Origin: Leucobacter luti
GTDB lineage: Bacteria; Actinomycetota; Actinomycetes; Actinomycetales; Microbacteriaceae
DNA: 64,000 nucleotides
Direction of reading: 5' to 3'
Assembly: GCF_004217175.1 (NCBI RefSeq)
Contig: NZ_SHKI01000004.1
Span: forward strand, 186,001 to 250,000
How positions within the stretch are numbered: the stretch's first letter is position 1; every line of letters starts with the position of its first letter. Position numbers and translations under genes: made by a program. Positions 9,564-19,516 of the stretch are shown in pieces. The notes beneath the pieces were generated by a model. The model saw nothing but the letters and a program-made list of their open reading frames with translations. It had not been told where the DNA came from and searched no databases.

Positions 9564-9588
9564 ACTTTAGCACAGCGGAGCGGGTCAA
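9564..9588 (-). promoter_or_regulatory. candidate rplM promoter
   Basis: On the minus strand TTGACC (9588 to 9583) is followed by TAAAGT (9569 to 9564) or a slightly later TAGGTC. Neither spacing is ideal (13 or 18 bp). The element overlaps the 3' end of truA and would give a leader of about 110 nt before rplM. Confidence 0.4.
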
Positions 9589-10499
9589 TCGTCGAGCGCG
9601 CCCCGCCGAGCCCGTGTCTGCGCCGCGCGCGCGGCGAGGTCGGCATCGGCGGGGTACGCAATCTCCTCGAGGGAGAGTCCGTGCGCTGGCATCACCGTGA
9701 ACCGGCTTGAGCGCGCGCGCGCGTCACGCAGTGCGACAAGCTCCGACTGCGCGATCCGGCCGCTCCCCACGGCCACGACGGCTCCGACGATCGCGCGCAC
9801 CATCGAGTGGCAGAACGCGTCGGCCTCGATCCTGGCCGCGTACGCCCCGTCCTCCGTCACGCGCCACTCGAAGCAGAGCAGCTCCCTGACCGCCGTCGCG
9901 CCCTCCCGGGCTTTGCAGAACGTGGTGAAGTCGTTGAGCCCGAGCAGCTCGTCCGCGGCGCGCTGCATCGCGCCGAGATCGAGCGGGTGGGCGACATCCG
10001 CGGTGAAGCGGGCCGCGAGTGGGTCCCTGCGCGCCGCCCCGTCGCGCAGCCGGTACTCGTAGCGGCGGCGCAGCGCAGAGAACCGCGCGTCAAACTCAGC
10101 GGGCACCTCGCGTACCCCGTGCACCGCGATGTCCGGGGCGCTGCGCTTCAGCACGCCGTTCAACCGCCTGGCCCGAACGGCCGCGAGCTCGTCGGCTGCG
10201 CCGCGGGCCGCGCCGGACGCACTCGCGGTCCCATCGCCCACACGCCCAGTCCACTTGTCGAGCTGCGCGGCCGTGACGTCGAGGTGGGCGACCTGGCCGC
10301 GGGCGTGCACGCCCGCATCGGTGCGACCGCCGACCGTGAGCCGCGGGTCACCCGCGCGCAGCAGCACCCCGAGCGCGGCTTCAAGCTCGCCCTGCACCGT
10401 GCGCAGGCCCGGCTGCACCGCCCAGCCAGAAAACTCGGTCCCGTCGTAGGCGAGGTCGAGGCGGAGACGGCGCGCGGCCGGGTGGGGATCGGTACTCAC
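9585..10499 (-). CDS. truA: tRNA pseudouridine(38-40) synthase TruA
   Basis: TruA (304 residues) isomerises U38-U40 in the anticodon arm. The catalytic Asp61 is in GGRTDAGVHARGQ, preceded by LDLAYDGTEFSGWAVQP. An Ala/Gly-rich insert (about residues 85-100, around VGDGTASASGAARG) is longer than in E. coli. GTG at 10499 is chosen because an AGG-rich stretch lies just upstream and the conserved region begins ten codons later. In many actinobacteria truA follows rplQ; here an acyltransferase gene lies between them. Confidence 0.94.
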   Translation of the reverse strand: MSTDPHPAARRLRLDLAYDGTEFSGWAVQPGLRTVQGELEAALGVLLRAGDPRLTVGGRTDAGVHARGQVAHLDVTAAQLDKWTGRVGDGTASASGAARGAADELAAVRARRLNGVLKRSAPDIAVHGVREVPAEFDARFSALRRRYEYRLRDGAARRDPLAARFTADVAHPLDLGAMQRAADELLGLNDFTTFCKAREGATAVRELLCFEWRVTEDGAYAARIEADAFCHSMVRAIVGAVVAVGSGRIAQSELVALRDARARSSRFTVMPAHGLSLEEIAYPADADLAARAAQTRARRGALDD

Positions 10500-10600
10500 C
10501 CCTCGATCCTGCCAGATCATTCGGGCCCGGCGCACGCTTCCTCGATCCCGCGTAGACTGGTCCTCGGGCCCGCAGGAGTCTGCGCCCCGAAAGCTTCTCA

Positions 10601-12505
10601 ATGGCCTCACACACCTCCCTCTCCCACTCCCGTCCTGCGCGCTTCGGAGGACTCGACGGGCTCCGCGCGATCGCCGTGGGGCTCGTGCTCGTGTATCACC
10701 TGTTCCCGCGCGCGCTTCCGGGCGGCTTCCTCGGCGTCGACGTGTTCTTCGCGATCAGCGGGTTCCTCATCACTTCGCTCCTGCTGCGGGAAGTGGAGTT
10801 GCGCGGCGGGATCCGGCTTGGTGCATTCTGGCGGCGCCGCGCCCGACGGCTCCTGCCCGCGCTGGGCCTCGTGCTGCTCGTGAGCACCGCGCTTGCCCTC
10901 CTCGCCGGCGGGGACCTGCTCGTGGGGATCGGCCGGCAGATCGCCGGGACGGCGTTCTTCGTAAGCAACTGGGTGTTCATTGCCCAGGGCGCCGACTACT
11001 TCGCGCGCGATACCCCGGAGCTATTCCGCAACACGTGGTCGCTGTCGATCGAGGAGCAGTTCTACATCGTGCTCCCGCTGCTCGTGCTCGCCCTGCTGAA
11101 GCTCCGCGGCCGGAGCACGCGCGCGGTGCCGCTCGTGCTACTCGGCGTCGCCTCAGCCGCGCTCATGGCCGAGCTGTCGCTGCAGGGGGCCGATCCCACA
11201 CGCGTGTACTTCGGTTCAGACACGCACACCTTCGGTCTGCTCTTGGGCGCGGCGATGGCGGTGCTGCTCCACCCGCGCCCGGGCACGGCTCCCGCTGGGC
11301 CCCCCGGCCGGGCGCAGCAGCTCCTGTACGGCGCGCTCGCGCTCGCCGGACTCGCGACGCTTACCTGGCTGGCCTTCACGCTGCCCGAGGGCAGCCCGCA
11401 GAGTTTCCAGGGCGGGTTCCAGCTGGCCATCGTCGCGGCCCTGCTGCTGGTCGGCGCGGTGACCCGGCCCGGCGCCGTCATTGGACGGGCGCTCGATGTG
11501 CAGCCACTGCGGTGGATCGGCGAGCGCTCGTACGGGATCTATCTCTGGCACTGGCCGCTGCTCCTCATTTCCTCGGCCGCACTGGGGGCTACCCGCCCCG
11601 TCACGGTTGCCGCCGTGACACTCATCGCGACGCTCGCCGCGGCCGCCGCCTCATACCGCTTCGTGGAGCAGCCGGTGCGAAAGCTCGGGCTTCGGCGCTC
11701 CCTCAGGTTGCTCGTGCGCCCCGCGACGCAGACGCGCCGCCAGCGCGCGGTGGCGATCACGCTCGGCGCTCTGCTCCTCGTGGCAGTTCCCGCCGGGACC
11801 TACGCTGTGATCTCAGCGCCCGCGCAGACCACCGCCGCCGACGCGATTGCGCGTGGCCAGGCGGCGCTCGATCGGGCGTCGGAGACCGATCCGGCCGACG
11901 GTCAGAGCGGCGGCGAGGATCCGAGCGACGCGGCCGCACCGCGCGCGACAGACCCGCCCGAGGCAACGCCTCAGAAGGCCCCACCGCCGCTGCCGGAGGG
12001 GCCCGAGATCAGCGCCGTGGGTGACTCGGTGATGCTCGCCAGCCTACCCGAGCTCGAAGAGGTCTTCCCGGGCATCGCGGTCGACGCTGCAGTGTCGCGG
12101 GGCATGGGTGTGGGGATTGAGCTCGCCGCTGAGTGGGCCGGAGCAGGAACGCTGCGGCAGGTGCTCGTGGTGGGTCTCGGCACGAACGGGCCAATCGATC
12201 CGACCGAGCTCGACGAGATGCGAGCCGCGGCGGGGAACCGTCCAATTGTGCTCGTCAATGCGCACGCGGATCGCGACTGGATCCCCGGGGTGAACGAGGA
12301 ACTGACCCGGTTCGCGGACGCGCACCGGGGGGTGGTGGTCGCGGACTGGACGGGCGCCGTCGCCGACGTCCCAGACGCGCTCGCGGGCGACGACATCCAC
12401 CCGAACCCCAGCGGCGGGGAGATCTACGCAGCGTCCGTGCAGCGGGCCATCGCGGCGCTGCAGGAGCCCGGAGAGGCGCTCGGCTTCGAGGTGCCGCGCC
12501 GCTAG
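10601..12505 (+). CDS. membrane O-acyltransferase with C-terminal SGNH domain (OafA/YrhL-like)
   Basis: A 634-residue two-domain protein. Residues ~10-370 form the acyltransferase-3 membrane domain, with FGGLDGLRAIAVGLVLVYH (essential-type His), FLGVDVFFAISGFLIT and NTWSLSIEEQFYI. A Pro/Ala/Asp-rich linker leads to an SGNH esterase fold with GDSVM (Ser near residue 475), GLGTNGPID and the catalytic Asp/His pair DDIHPNPSGG at about 597-606. Such proteins acetylate cell-wall or surface polysaccharides; the acceptor here is unknown. It is divergent from truA, with a weak TAGACT -10-like element at 10553. Confidence 0.88.
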   Translation: MASHTSLSHSRPARFGGLDGLRAIAVGLVLVYHLFPRALPGGFLGVDVFFAISGFLITSLLLREVELRGGIRLGAFWRRRARRLLPALGLVLLVSTALALLAGGDLLVGIGRQIAGTAFFVSNWVFIAQGADYFARDTPELFRNTWSLSIEEQFYIVLPLLVLALLKLRGRSTRAVPLVLLGVASAALMAELSLQGADPTRVYFGSDTHTFGLLLGAAMAVLLHPRPGTAPAGPPGRAQQLLYGALALAGLATLTWLAFTLPEGSPQSFQGGFQLAIVAALLLVGAVTRPGAVIGRALDVQPLRWIGERSYGIYLWHWPLLLISSAALGATRPVTVAAVTLIATLAAAAASYRFVEQPVRKLGLRRSLRLLVRPATQTRRQRAVAITLGALLLVAVPAGTYAVISAPAQTTAADAIARGQAALDRASETDPADGQSGGEDPSDAAAPRATDPPEATPQKAPPPLPEGPEISAVGDSVMLASLPELEEVFPGIAVDAAVSRGMGVGIELAAEWAGAGTLRQVLVVGLGTNGPIDPTELDEMRAAAGNRPIVLVNAHADRDWIPGVNEELTRFADAHRGVVVADWTGAVADVPDALAGDDIHPNPSGGEIYAASVQRAIAALQEPGEALGFEVPRR

Positions 12506-12545
12506 CCCGTGGCCCCGGGCCGCACCCACGCGGCGGCCCGCGGCC

Positions 12546-12574
12546 GGGTGCGGGCCGGGTGGGGTCGGGTGGGG
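12546..12574 (+). other. potential G-quadruplex motif
   Basis: Six runs of three or four G with one- to three-base spacers lie on the plus strand, 41 bp after the acyltransferase stop (G-runs at 12546, 12552, 12557, 12561, 12567 and 12571). The pattern satisfies the usual G3N1-7 rule. Folding in vivo is not known. Confidence 0.5.
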
Positions 12575-12632
12575 CCGCTCCCCCACACCGGAACACCGCG
12601 CAGTGCGTCCGTGCGAGTCCGCCACCCCGCAC

Positions 12633-12680
12633 ACAGCACTGCGCCCCGCCGATCCGAAGATCAGCGGGGCGCAGTGCTGT
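12633..12680. terminator. strong bidirectional hairpin between acyltransferase gene and rplQ
   Basis: A perfect 17-bp stem (12633-12649 with 12664-12680, beginning ACAGCACTGCGCC) encloses a second GATC-CGAA-GATC hairpin. It lies between two convergent genes and ends the long rpsJ-to-rplQ ribosomal block. It lacks a clear U-tract, as is common in actinobacteria. Confidence 0.8.
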
Positions 12681-12692
12681 GCGGGAGGGGCC

Positions 12693-13187
12693 TTACTCGG
12701 CCTTCTCCTCGGCAGCTGCCTCAGCGGCCTCTGCGGGAGCCTCGACGGTCTCGACGGTCTCCTCAGCGGGAGCCTCTTCGACCTTCTCGGCCTTCGGCTC
12801 AGCCTTGGCGGGCTTTGCCTTCGGTGCGACGGGCTCGAGCACGAGCTCAATCACGGCCATCGGAGCACGGTCACCCTTGCGGTACCCGGTCTTGACGATG
12901 CGGGTGTAGCCACCCTCACGGTTCTCGACGAGGGGTGCGATCTCGGTGAAGAGCTCGTGGATGACCGACTTGTCGGTGATCTGGCGCATCGCGCGGCGAC
13001 GTGCGGCGAGGTCGCCGCGCTTCGCGAACGTGACGAGACGCTCGGCGACGGGCTGCAGGCGCTTCGCCTTCGTCTCCGTGGTCTGGATGCGCTTGTGCTC
13101 GAAGAGCTGCGCAGCCATCTGGTTGAGCATCATGCGCTCGTGTGCGGGGCCGCCTCCGAGGCGGGCGCCCTTCGTGGGCTTCGGCAT
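12693..13187 (-). CDS. rplQ: 50S ribosomal protein L17
   Basis: L17 (164 residues) lies near the peptide exit tunnel. The conserved N-terminus [18 protein letters not shown] and [17 protein letters not shown] are clear up to about residue 115. An extra ~45-residue tail rich in Ala, Glu, Lys and Pro follows (for example [18 protein letters not shown]). It follows rpoA by 50 bp and is the last gene of the alpha block. Confidence 0.96.
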   Translation of the reverse strand: MPKPTKGARLGGGPAHERMMLNQMAAQLFEHKRIQTTETKAKRLQPVAERLVTFAKRGDLAARRRAMRQITDKSVIHELFTEIAPLVENREGGYTRIVKTGYRKGDRAPMAVIELVLEPVAPKAKPAKAEPKAEKVEEAPAEETVETVEAPAEAAEAAAEEKAE

Positions 13188-13237
13188 TCTTTACTCCAGT
13201 GGATATACGATCGGGCCGGGTTACGACGGATCGTGAG

Positions 13238-14224
13238 TTAGTTGTTGTCGTCTTCGTAGCTGTAGAACTGTGCACCGTCGAAGCCGGGCACTGCATCCTT
13301 CAGCGACAGCCCCATCTCGGTGAGCTTGTCGCGCACCTCGAAGACGGACTTCTGACCGAAGTTGCGGATGTTCATGAGCTGGGCCTCGGAGAGCGCAACC
13401 AGCTCGCTCACCGTGTTGATGCCCTCGCGCTTGAGGCAGTTGTAGCTACGCACCGAAAGGTCGAGATCCTCGATCGGGATCGAAAGCTCGCCCTCCGTGA
13501 CCACCTCGACCGGCGCGGGGCCGATCTCGACGCCCTCGGCGGCGGTGTTCAGCTCGCGTGCAAGCCCGAAGAGCTCGACAAGCGTCGAACCAGCCGACGC
13601 GATCGCGTCGCGGGGGCTGATCGCGGGCTTCGACTCGACGTCGACGACCAGGCGGTCGAAGTCGGTGCGCTCACCGGCACGCGTGGCTTCCACGCGGTAG
13701 GTGACCTTGAGCACCGGCGAGTAGATCGAATCCACGGGGATCCGGCCGACCTCGGCGTCTTCGTTGCGGTTCTGCGCGGCCGAGACGTAGCCGCGGCCAC
13801 GCTCGATCGTCAGCTCAAGCTCGAACTGAGCCGAATCGCTCAGCGTCGCGATGACGAGCTCGGGGTTGTGCACCTCGACTCCCGCGGGTGCGGAGATGTC
13901 GGCTGCAGTCACCTCGCCAGCGCCGGTCTTCCGCAGGTACGCGGTGATCGGCTCGTCGTGCTCGCTCGAGACAACGAGATCCTTGATGTTCAGGATGATC
14001 TCGGTGACGTCCTCGGTCACGCCCGCAATGGTCGTGAACTCGTGAGCGACGCCCTCGAAGCGAACGCTGGTGACTGCCGCGCCGGGGATCGACGAGAGCA
14101 GCGTGCGGCGCAGTGAGTTGCCGAGCGTGTAGCCGAAGCCGGGCTCAAGCGGTTCGATCGCGAAGCGCGAACGGTGCTCGGAGATCGATTCTTCGGTGAG
14201 TGTGGGTCGCTGTGCAATGAGCAA
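13238..14224 (-). CDS. rpoA: DNA-directed RNA polymerase subunit alpha
   Basis: The alpha subunit (328 residues) forms the dimer that scaffolds beta and beta'. The alpha-NTD ([20 protein letters not shown]) and alpha-CTD ([20 protein letters not shown], near residue 255) are both complete. The start codon is TTG at 14224, reading [11 protein letters not shown] after the initiator, with AAAGGA about 10 nt upstream. The gene usually between rpsK and rpoA, rpsD, is absent here. Confidence 0.97.
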   Translation of the reverse strand: MLIAQRPTLTEESISEHRSRFAIEPLEPGFGYTLGNSLRRTLLSSIPGAAVTSVRFEGVAHEFTTIAGVTEDVTEIILNIKDLVVSSEHDEPITAYLRKTGAGEVTAADISAPAGVEVHNPELVIATLSDSAQFELELTIERGRGYVSAAQNRNEDAEVGRIPVDSIYSPVLKVTYRVEATRAGERTDFDRLVVDVESKPAISPRDAIASAGSTLVELFGLARELNTAAEGVEIGPAPVEVVTEGELSIPIEDLDLSVRSYNCLKREGINTVSELVALSEAQLMNIRNFGQKSVFEVRDKLTEMGLSLKDAVPGFDGAQFYSYEDDNN

Positions 14225-14303
14225 GGTGTGTGGTCCTTTCGCTGGAGTCCGCTATATGACTCATGCGGTATCGGGAATGAGGGTGTGGCCTCTGTGCACC
14301 CGG

Positions 14304-14362
14304 GGCTCTAACAAGAGCCGCGGCGCCTTCCCGGGGCGACCGGCGAACCGATCGCCCCGGGA
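14304..14362 (-). other. two stem-loops in the rpsK-rpoA gap
   Basis: An 11-bp perfect stem (14329-14339 with 14352-14362, TCCCGGGGCGA) is followed in the transcript by a smaller GGCTCT-AACA-AGAGCC hairpin (14304-14319). They occupy the 153-bp gap where other genomes carry rpsD. No U-run follows, so partial termination, RNA processing or a translational signal are all possible. Confidence 0.6.
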
Positions 14363-14377
14363 ACCAGCGAATGCTCT

Positions 14378-14776
14378 TTAGACGCGACGACGCTTCGGCG
14401 GGCGGCAGCCGTTGTGGGTCTGCGGGGTGACGTCGTTGATCGACCCCACCTCGAGGCCTGCGGCCTGCAGCGAGCGAATCGCGGTCTCGCGTCCCGAGCC
14501 GGGGCCCTTCACGAAGACGTCAACCTTCTTCATGCCGTGCTCCTGCGCCTTGCGCGCAGCCGACTCGGCCGCGAGCTGCGCCGCGAACGGCGTGGACTTG
14601 CGCGAGCCCTTGAAGCCGACGCCACCGGAGGAGGCCCAGCTGATCACGGCACCCGTGGTGTCGGTGATCGAAACGATCGTGTTGTTGAACGTGGACTTGA
14701 TGTGGGCCTGACCCACGACCACGTTCTTCTTGTCCTTGCGACGCGGCTTGCGGGCCGCCGTCTTTGGTGCTGCCAT
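14378..14776 (-). CDS. rpsK: 30S ribosomal protein S11
   Basis: S11 (132 residues) forms part of the platform with S7 and 16S r[40 protein letters not shown] and the C-terminal [17 protein letters not shown] are canonical. A basic N-terminal [13 protein letters not shown] precedes the core. rpsM lies 48 bp upstream. Confidence 0.97.
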   Translation of the reverse strand: MAAPKTAARKPRRKDKKNVVVGQAHIKSTFNNTIVSITDTTGAVISWASSGGVGFKGSRKSTPFAAQLAAESAARKAQEHGMKKVDVFVKGPGSGRETAIRSLQAAGLEVGSINDVTPQTHNGCRPPKRRRV

Positions 14777-14824
14777 TACGAATTCTCCTGAAAAGCTCTG
14801 TGTGCTGGTCGGGTTGACCGGCTA

Positions 14825-15193
14825 TTACTTCTTCTTGCCGGCGACGGTGCGCTTCGGGCCCTTGCGGGTACGAGCGTTCGTCTTGGTGCGCTGACCATGC
14901 ACAGGCAGGCCCTTGCGGTGACGGATGCCCTGGTAGCTGCCGATCTCAACCTTGCGGCGGATGTCAGCGGCCACCTCACGGCGGAGGTCACCCTCAACCT
15001 TGAAGTTGCCTTCGATGTAGTCGCGAAGGGCAACGAGCTGATCGTCGCTCAGGTCCTTCACACGGATGTTTCCGTCGATTTCGGTGTCGGCGAGTGCCTT
15101 CAGCGCGCTGGTGCGGCCGACCCCGTAGATGTAAGTGAGTGCGATCTCAACGCGCTTGTCGCGTGGGATGTCTACTCCGGCGAGACGTGCCAT
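14825..15193 (-). CDS. rpsM: 30S ribosomal protein S13
   Basis: S13 (122 residues) sits in the small-subunit head and contacts P-site tRNA and the subunit bridges. [19 protein letters not shown] begins the protein at ATG 15193, and the C-terminal [18 protein letters not shown] and basic tail match the family. An upstream in-frame Met (15232) only adds a non-conserved leader. Confidence 0.97.
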   Translation of the reverse strand: MARLAGVDIPRDKRVEIALTYIYGVGRTSALKALADTEIDGNIRVKDLSDDQLVALRDYIEGNFKVEGDLRREVAADIRRKVEIGSYQGIRHRKGLPVHGQRTKTNARTRKGPKRTVAGKKK

Positions 15194-15345
15194 GTGTGGC
15201 TCTCCTTGCGGTAGTGGAGGTATGTTGCGCATCGGGGGTTCGGGCCTCCACCCCGAGGTGTCCCCCGCTCCGTGGAGCAGGTTCTTCGATGCGCTGGATC
15301 AGTTACTGCGGTGTTGTGCTCTGCGAGTCCGCTGAGCGACAGGGA

Positions 15346-15462
15346 CTAGCCCTGGCGCTGCTTGTGGCGCGGGTTGCTCTTGCAGATCACCATGACGCGG
15401 CCGTGACGACGGATGACCTTGCAGTGATCGCAGATCGGCTTGACGCTGGGCTTTACCTTCAT
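15346..15462 (-). CDS. rpmJ: 50S ribosomal protein L36
   Basis: A 38-residue protein, read directly from the sequence: it starts [14 protein letters not shown] and ends [11 protein letters not shown]. The zinc-ribbon ligands CDHC, a later Cys (VMVIC) and His (NPRH) are all present, so this is the zinc-binding form of L36. It lies between infA and rpsM, as in most bacteria. The 152-bp gap to rpsM shows nothing obvious. Confidence 0.95.
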   Translation of the reverse strand: MKVKPSVKPICDHCKVIRRHGRVMVICKSNPRHKQRQG

Positions 15463-15531
15463 GATGTTTCCTTTATGGAGTTCGCTGTCCTCGTGCGGCC
15501 GGGATGCCGACCGCCGTTACTTTCCAGCGAC

Positions 15532-15753
15532 CTACTTGTAGCGGTAGACGATGCGGCCGCGCGTCAGATCGTAGGGCGTCAGCTCCACGATCACGCGGTC
15601 TCCGGGGAGAATGCGGATGTAGTGCTGGCGCATCTTGCCCGAGATGTGCGCGAGAACCTTGTGTCCATTGGTCAGCTCAACGCGGAACATCGCGTTGGGC
15701 AGAGCCTCGACAACCTGTCCCTCGATCTCGATGACGCCGTCTTTTTTCGCCAT
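15532..15753 (-). CDS. infA: translation initiation factor IF-1
   Basis: IF-1 (73 residues) is an S1-like OB fold that binds the 30S A site during initiation. It starts [20 protein letters not shown] at ATG 15753 and ends [11 protein letters not shown], exactly family length. The longer reading frame to 15843 has an unrelated leader. infA begins the infA-rpmJ-rpsM-rpsK-rpoA-rplQ segment under its own promoter. Confidence 0.97.
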   Translation of the reverse strand: MAKKDGVIEIEGQVVEALPNAMFRVELTNGHKVLAHISGKMRQHYIRILPGDRVIVELTPYDLTRGRIVYRYK

Positions 15754-15809
15754 AGCCTCACTATCGCTCGCGTAGGTATCTACTGGTCTTGCGAATGCGA
15801 AACGCCCGC

Positions 15810-15825
15810 TTTCGCGAACGCGAAA
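15810..15825. promoter_or_regulatory. palindrome in the infA leader
   Basis: A perfect 7-bp dyad with a 2-nt centre, TTTCGCG-AA-CGCGAAA, lies about 25 nt downstream of the predicted infA -10 and 57 nt before the start. It could be an RNA hairpin in the leader or a protein-binding site. Confidence 0.5.
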
Positions 15826-15849
15826 ACAGGCGCAAAGCACCAAAGATCA

Positions 15850-15878
15850 AGCGTACTCGCCGATCCCCGGTTTGTAAA
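15850..15878 (-). promoter_or_regulatory. infA operon promoter
   Basis: On the minus strand TTTACA (15878 to 15873), a 17-bp spacer and TACGCT (15855 to 15850) make a near-consensus housekeeping-sigma promoter. It lies between map and infA, about 97 nt before infA. Confidence 0.7.
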
Positions 15879-15887
15879 GCGGAGACG

Positions 15888-16730
15888 CTAGGGAATTGGA
15901 ACCGGTGTCACACCGAGCGGAACCAGGCCGCTCGCCCCGCCGTCCGCCGCGGTGAGGACCCAGATGCCCCCAGCGTGCACGGCGACCGTGTGCTCCCACT
16001 GCGCGCTCGGCGAGCCGTCCGCAATGGTGACGGTCCAGTCGTCGTCCTGGACGACCGTTTCGATGGTGCCGGCCGAGATGATCGGCTCAATCGCCACCAC
16101 GAGTCCGGGTTTCACCTCGGGCCCGCGCCCGCGAACGGGCACGTTGAAGACGGGCGGGTCCTCGTGCATGCTGCGGCCGATGCCGTGACCAATGTAGTCC
16201 TCAAGCACGCCGTAGTCGGAGTTGGCGCGCACGTACGACGACACGGCCTCCCCCACCTCATTGAGGTGGGACGCAGTCGCGAGCCGGGCGATCCCGCGCC
16301 ACATCGCCTGCTCGGTGACGTCGCTGAGCTTCTGGCGAGCCGCGGTGCGCTCGGCGTCCGCGTGGTCCGGGAGCGCCACCGTGAACGCGGTGTCGCTGTG
16401 CCAGCCGTCAATCACGGCGCCCACGTCGAGAGCCACAACGTCCCCGGGTTCGAGGGGCCGGTCAGTGGGAATCGCGTGCACCACGTGCTCGTTCACGTTC
16501 GCGCAGATCGTGTGCTCGTATCCGGGTTCGAGCATGAAGTTGGGGGCTCCACCGTGCGCGCGGATCACCTCCTCGGCGATCGCATCGAGCTCGAGCGGCG
16601 TGATGCCCGGGCGCACCGCCTCGCGCATCGCCGCGATCGCGGCGGCGCCGGCGAGGCCGGGCGCCACCATCAACCGCAGCTGTGCCGGCGACTTGTAGAT
16701 CGAACGGCGCAGCAACCCCCGTCGTGCCAC
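15888..16730 (-). CDS. map: type I methionine aminopeptidase
   Basis: Map (280 residues) removes the initiator Met from nascent proteins. The metal ligands can be placed: Asp in VALDVGAVIDGWHSDTA (two Asp), His in GHGIGRSMHEDP, Glu in VVAIEPII and Glu in SAQWEHTVAV. Val/Ala-rich residues after EHTVAVHAGGIWVLT form a slightly long tail. It follows adk by 3 bp, as is common in actinobacteria, so secY-adk-map is one unit. Confidence 0.96.
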   Translation of the reverse strand: MARRGLLRRSIYKSPAQLRLMVAPGLAGAAAIAAMREAVRPGITPLELDAIAEEVIRAHGGAPNFMLEPGYEHTICANVNEHVVHAIPTDRPLEPGDVVALDVGAVIDGWHSDTAFTVALPDHADAERTAARQKLSDVTEQAMWRGIARLATASHLNEVGEAVSSYVRANSDYGVLEDYIGHGIGRSMHEDPPVFNVPVRGRGPEVKPGLVVAIEPIISAGTIETVVQDDDWTVTIADGSPSAQWEHTVAVHAGGIWVLTAADGGASGLVPLGVTPVPIP

Positions 16731-16733
16731 GGT

Positions 16734-17326
16734 CTAGCGACCCGCCTTCGACGTCAGCAGGGAGTCGAGGCCGGTCGCAATGCGCTCAGCGACTTCCTCG
16801 ACCGTTCCGAGGCCGTCGACCGCAACCAGAATCCCGCGCTCGGAGAACAGTTCGACGAGCGGGGCCGTCTGCTCCGCGTAGATGTGCTGGCGGTGGCGGA
16901 TGACCTCTTCGGTGTCGTCTGCACGACCCTCGAGCTCGGCGCGCTTCAGCAGGCGGGAGACGACCGCGTCGGTGTCGACCTCAAGCAGCACCACCGCGTC
17001 GAGCGAATCGCCCTCGATCATGTTGTCGAGCGCGTGCACCTGCTCCACGTTGCGCGGGTAGCCGTCAAGGAGGAACCCGGGTGCCGCATCCGGCTGGGTC
17101 AGGCGATCGGCGACGATCTCGTTGGTGAGCGTGTCAGGGACCAGCTCGCCGCGCTCGATGATCGCCTGCACCTGCTGCCCCAGCGGGGTCCCACCCTTGA
17201 TGTTGGCGCGGAAGATGTCGCCGGTGGAGATCGCGGGAACGCCGTAGCGTTGCGCAATCTGCGCCGCCTGCGTGCCCTTGCCCGCGCCGGGCGGGCCAAT
17301 GATCAGCAGTCTGGTCGTGGTATCCG

Positions 17327-17330
<4 letters not shown>
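16734..17330 (-). CDS. adk: adenylate kinase
   Basis: Adk (198 residues) converts ATP + AMP to 2 ADP. The P-loop GPPGAGKGT is at residues 12-20, and the NMP-binding [10 protein letters not shown] and [12 protein letters not shown] segments follow. The LID is the short, zinc-free form, as in other high-GC Gram-positives. It starts at GTG 17330, overlapping the secY stop (GTGA). Confidence 0.96.
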
Positions 17331-18652
<1,322 letters not shown>

Positions 18653-18712
18653 AATCTGCCTCCTGGGGGCGTCGTACGGGGCCTTCGCCTGACGACGAGA
18701 ACCAATTGCACC

Positions 18713-18743
18713 AGCCTACACGGCGGGTGGGGCCTCTCTCCAA
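18713..18743 (-). promoter_or_regulatory. candidate secY promoter
   Basis: TTGGAG (18743 to 18738) and TAGGCT (18718 to 18713) with a 19-bp spacer lie about 60 nt before secY and just after the rplO terminator. The spacing is long, but the position fits a separate secY-adk-map transcription unit. Confidence 0.45.
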
Positions 18744-18774
18744 CACTCAAGAGCTGCGGGAGAGGCAAAAAGAC

Positions 18775-18828
18775 AAAAAAGCGGGGGCGAGCGGCGCGGC
18801 AATTCAGCCGGCGCCACTCTCCCCCGCT
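18775..18828 (-). terminator. intrinsic terminator after rplO
   Basis: CCCCCGCT/AGCGGGGG (18821-18828 with 780-787 of the same block) and inner GCGCC/GGCGC arms form a stem. On the minus strand it is followed directly by TTTTTT and, three bases later, TTTTT. This is the most classical rho-independent terminator in the window. It lies 42 bp past the rplO stop. Confidence 0.8.
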
Positions 18829-18869
18829 CCTCGAGACACGCTCGAGAGTGCACTAAGCCCGAGGGCTCG

Positions 18870-19331
18870 TTACTTCACAGCCCCGCCGGCCGCGACGATC
18901 TTCTGCTCAGCCGAGCTGGAGACCTTGTCGACGGACACGGTGAGCTTGACCTGCAGGTCGCCGTCACCGAGGACCTTGACGGGCTGGTTCTTGCGAACCG
19001 CGCCCTTTGCAACGAGATCCTCGATCGTGACGTCGCCACCCTTCGGGTAGAGCTCTGCGAGCTTGGCAACGTTCACCACCTGGTACTCGGTGCGGAACGG
19101 GTTCTTGAACCCGCGCAGCTTCGGGGTGCGCATGTGCAGCGGCATCTGCCCACCCTCGAAGCCGGCCCGAACCTGGTACCGCGCCTTGGTGCCCTTGGTG
19201 CCGCGACCCGCGGTCTTACCCTTGGATCCCTCACCGCGACCCACACGGGTCTTGGACTTCTTCGAGCCAGCTGCAGGACGCAGGTGGTGCGCCTTCAGCA
19301 CCGGCTCGCGCTCCTCGTTCTTCTCGCTCAT
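18870..19331 (-). CDS. rplO: 50S ribosomal protein L15
   Basis: L15 (153 residues) is a large-subunit assembly protein. The glycine-rich [40 protein letters not shown] and [16 protein letters not shown] are canonical. An eleven-residue acidic start ([11 protein letters not shown]) precedes [14 protein letters not shown]. The ATG overlaps the rpmD stop by four bases. Confidence 0.97.
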   Translation of the reverse strand: MSEKNEEREPVLKAHHLRPAAGSKKSKTRVGRGEGSKGKTAGRGTKGTKARYQVRAGFEGGQMPLHMRTPKLRGFKNPFRTEYQVVNVAKLAELYPKGGDVTIEDLVAKGAVRKNQPVKVLGDGDLQVKLTVSVDKVSSSAEQKIVAAGGAVK

Positions 19332-19516
19332 GCGTCGATCTCCTCAACCTGCACCAGGTGAGCTACAGCACGCACGTAGCCGCGGTTCGCCCGGGTGTCC
19401 TCGCGAACGACCGACTGGCCGATCTTGCGGAGACCAAGGCTACGCAGCGTATCGCGCTGGTTCTGCTTCTCACTGATAACTGACTTCGTCTGCGTAATCT
19501 TCAGGCTCTTAGCCAT
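19328..19516 (-). CDS. rpmD: 50S ribosomal protein L30
   Basis: L30 (62 residues) starts [20 protein letters not shown] and carries [20 protein letters not shown], the family's core. It is coupled at both ends, sharing one base with the rpsE stop and four with the rplO start. Confidence 0.96.
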   Translation of the reverse strand: MAKSLKITQTKSVISEKQNQRDTLRSLGLRKIGQSVVREDTRANRGYVRAVAHLVQVEEIDA

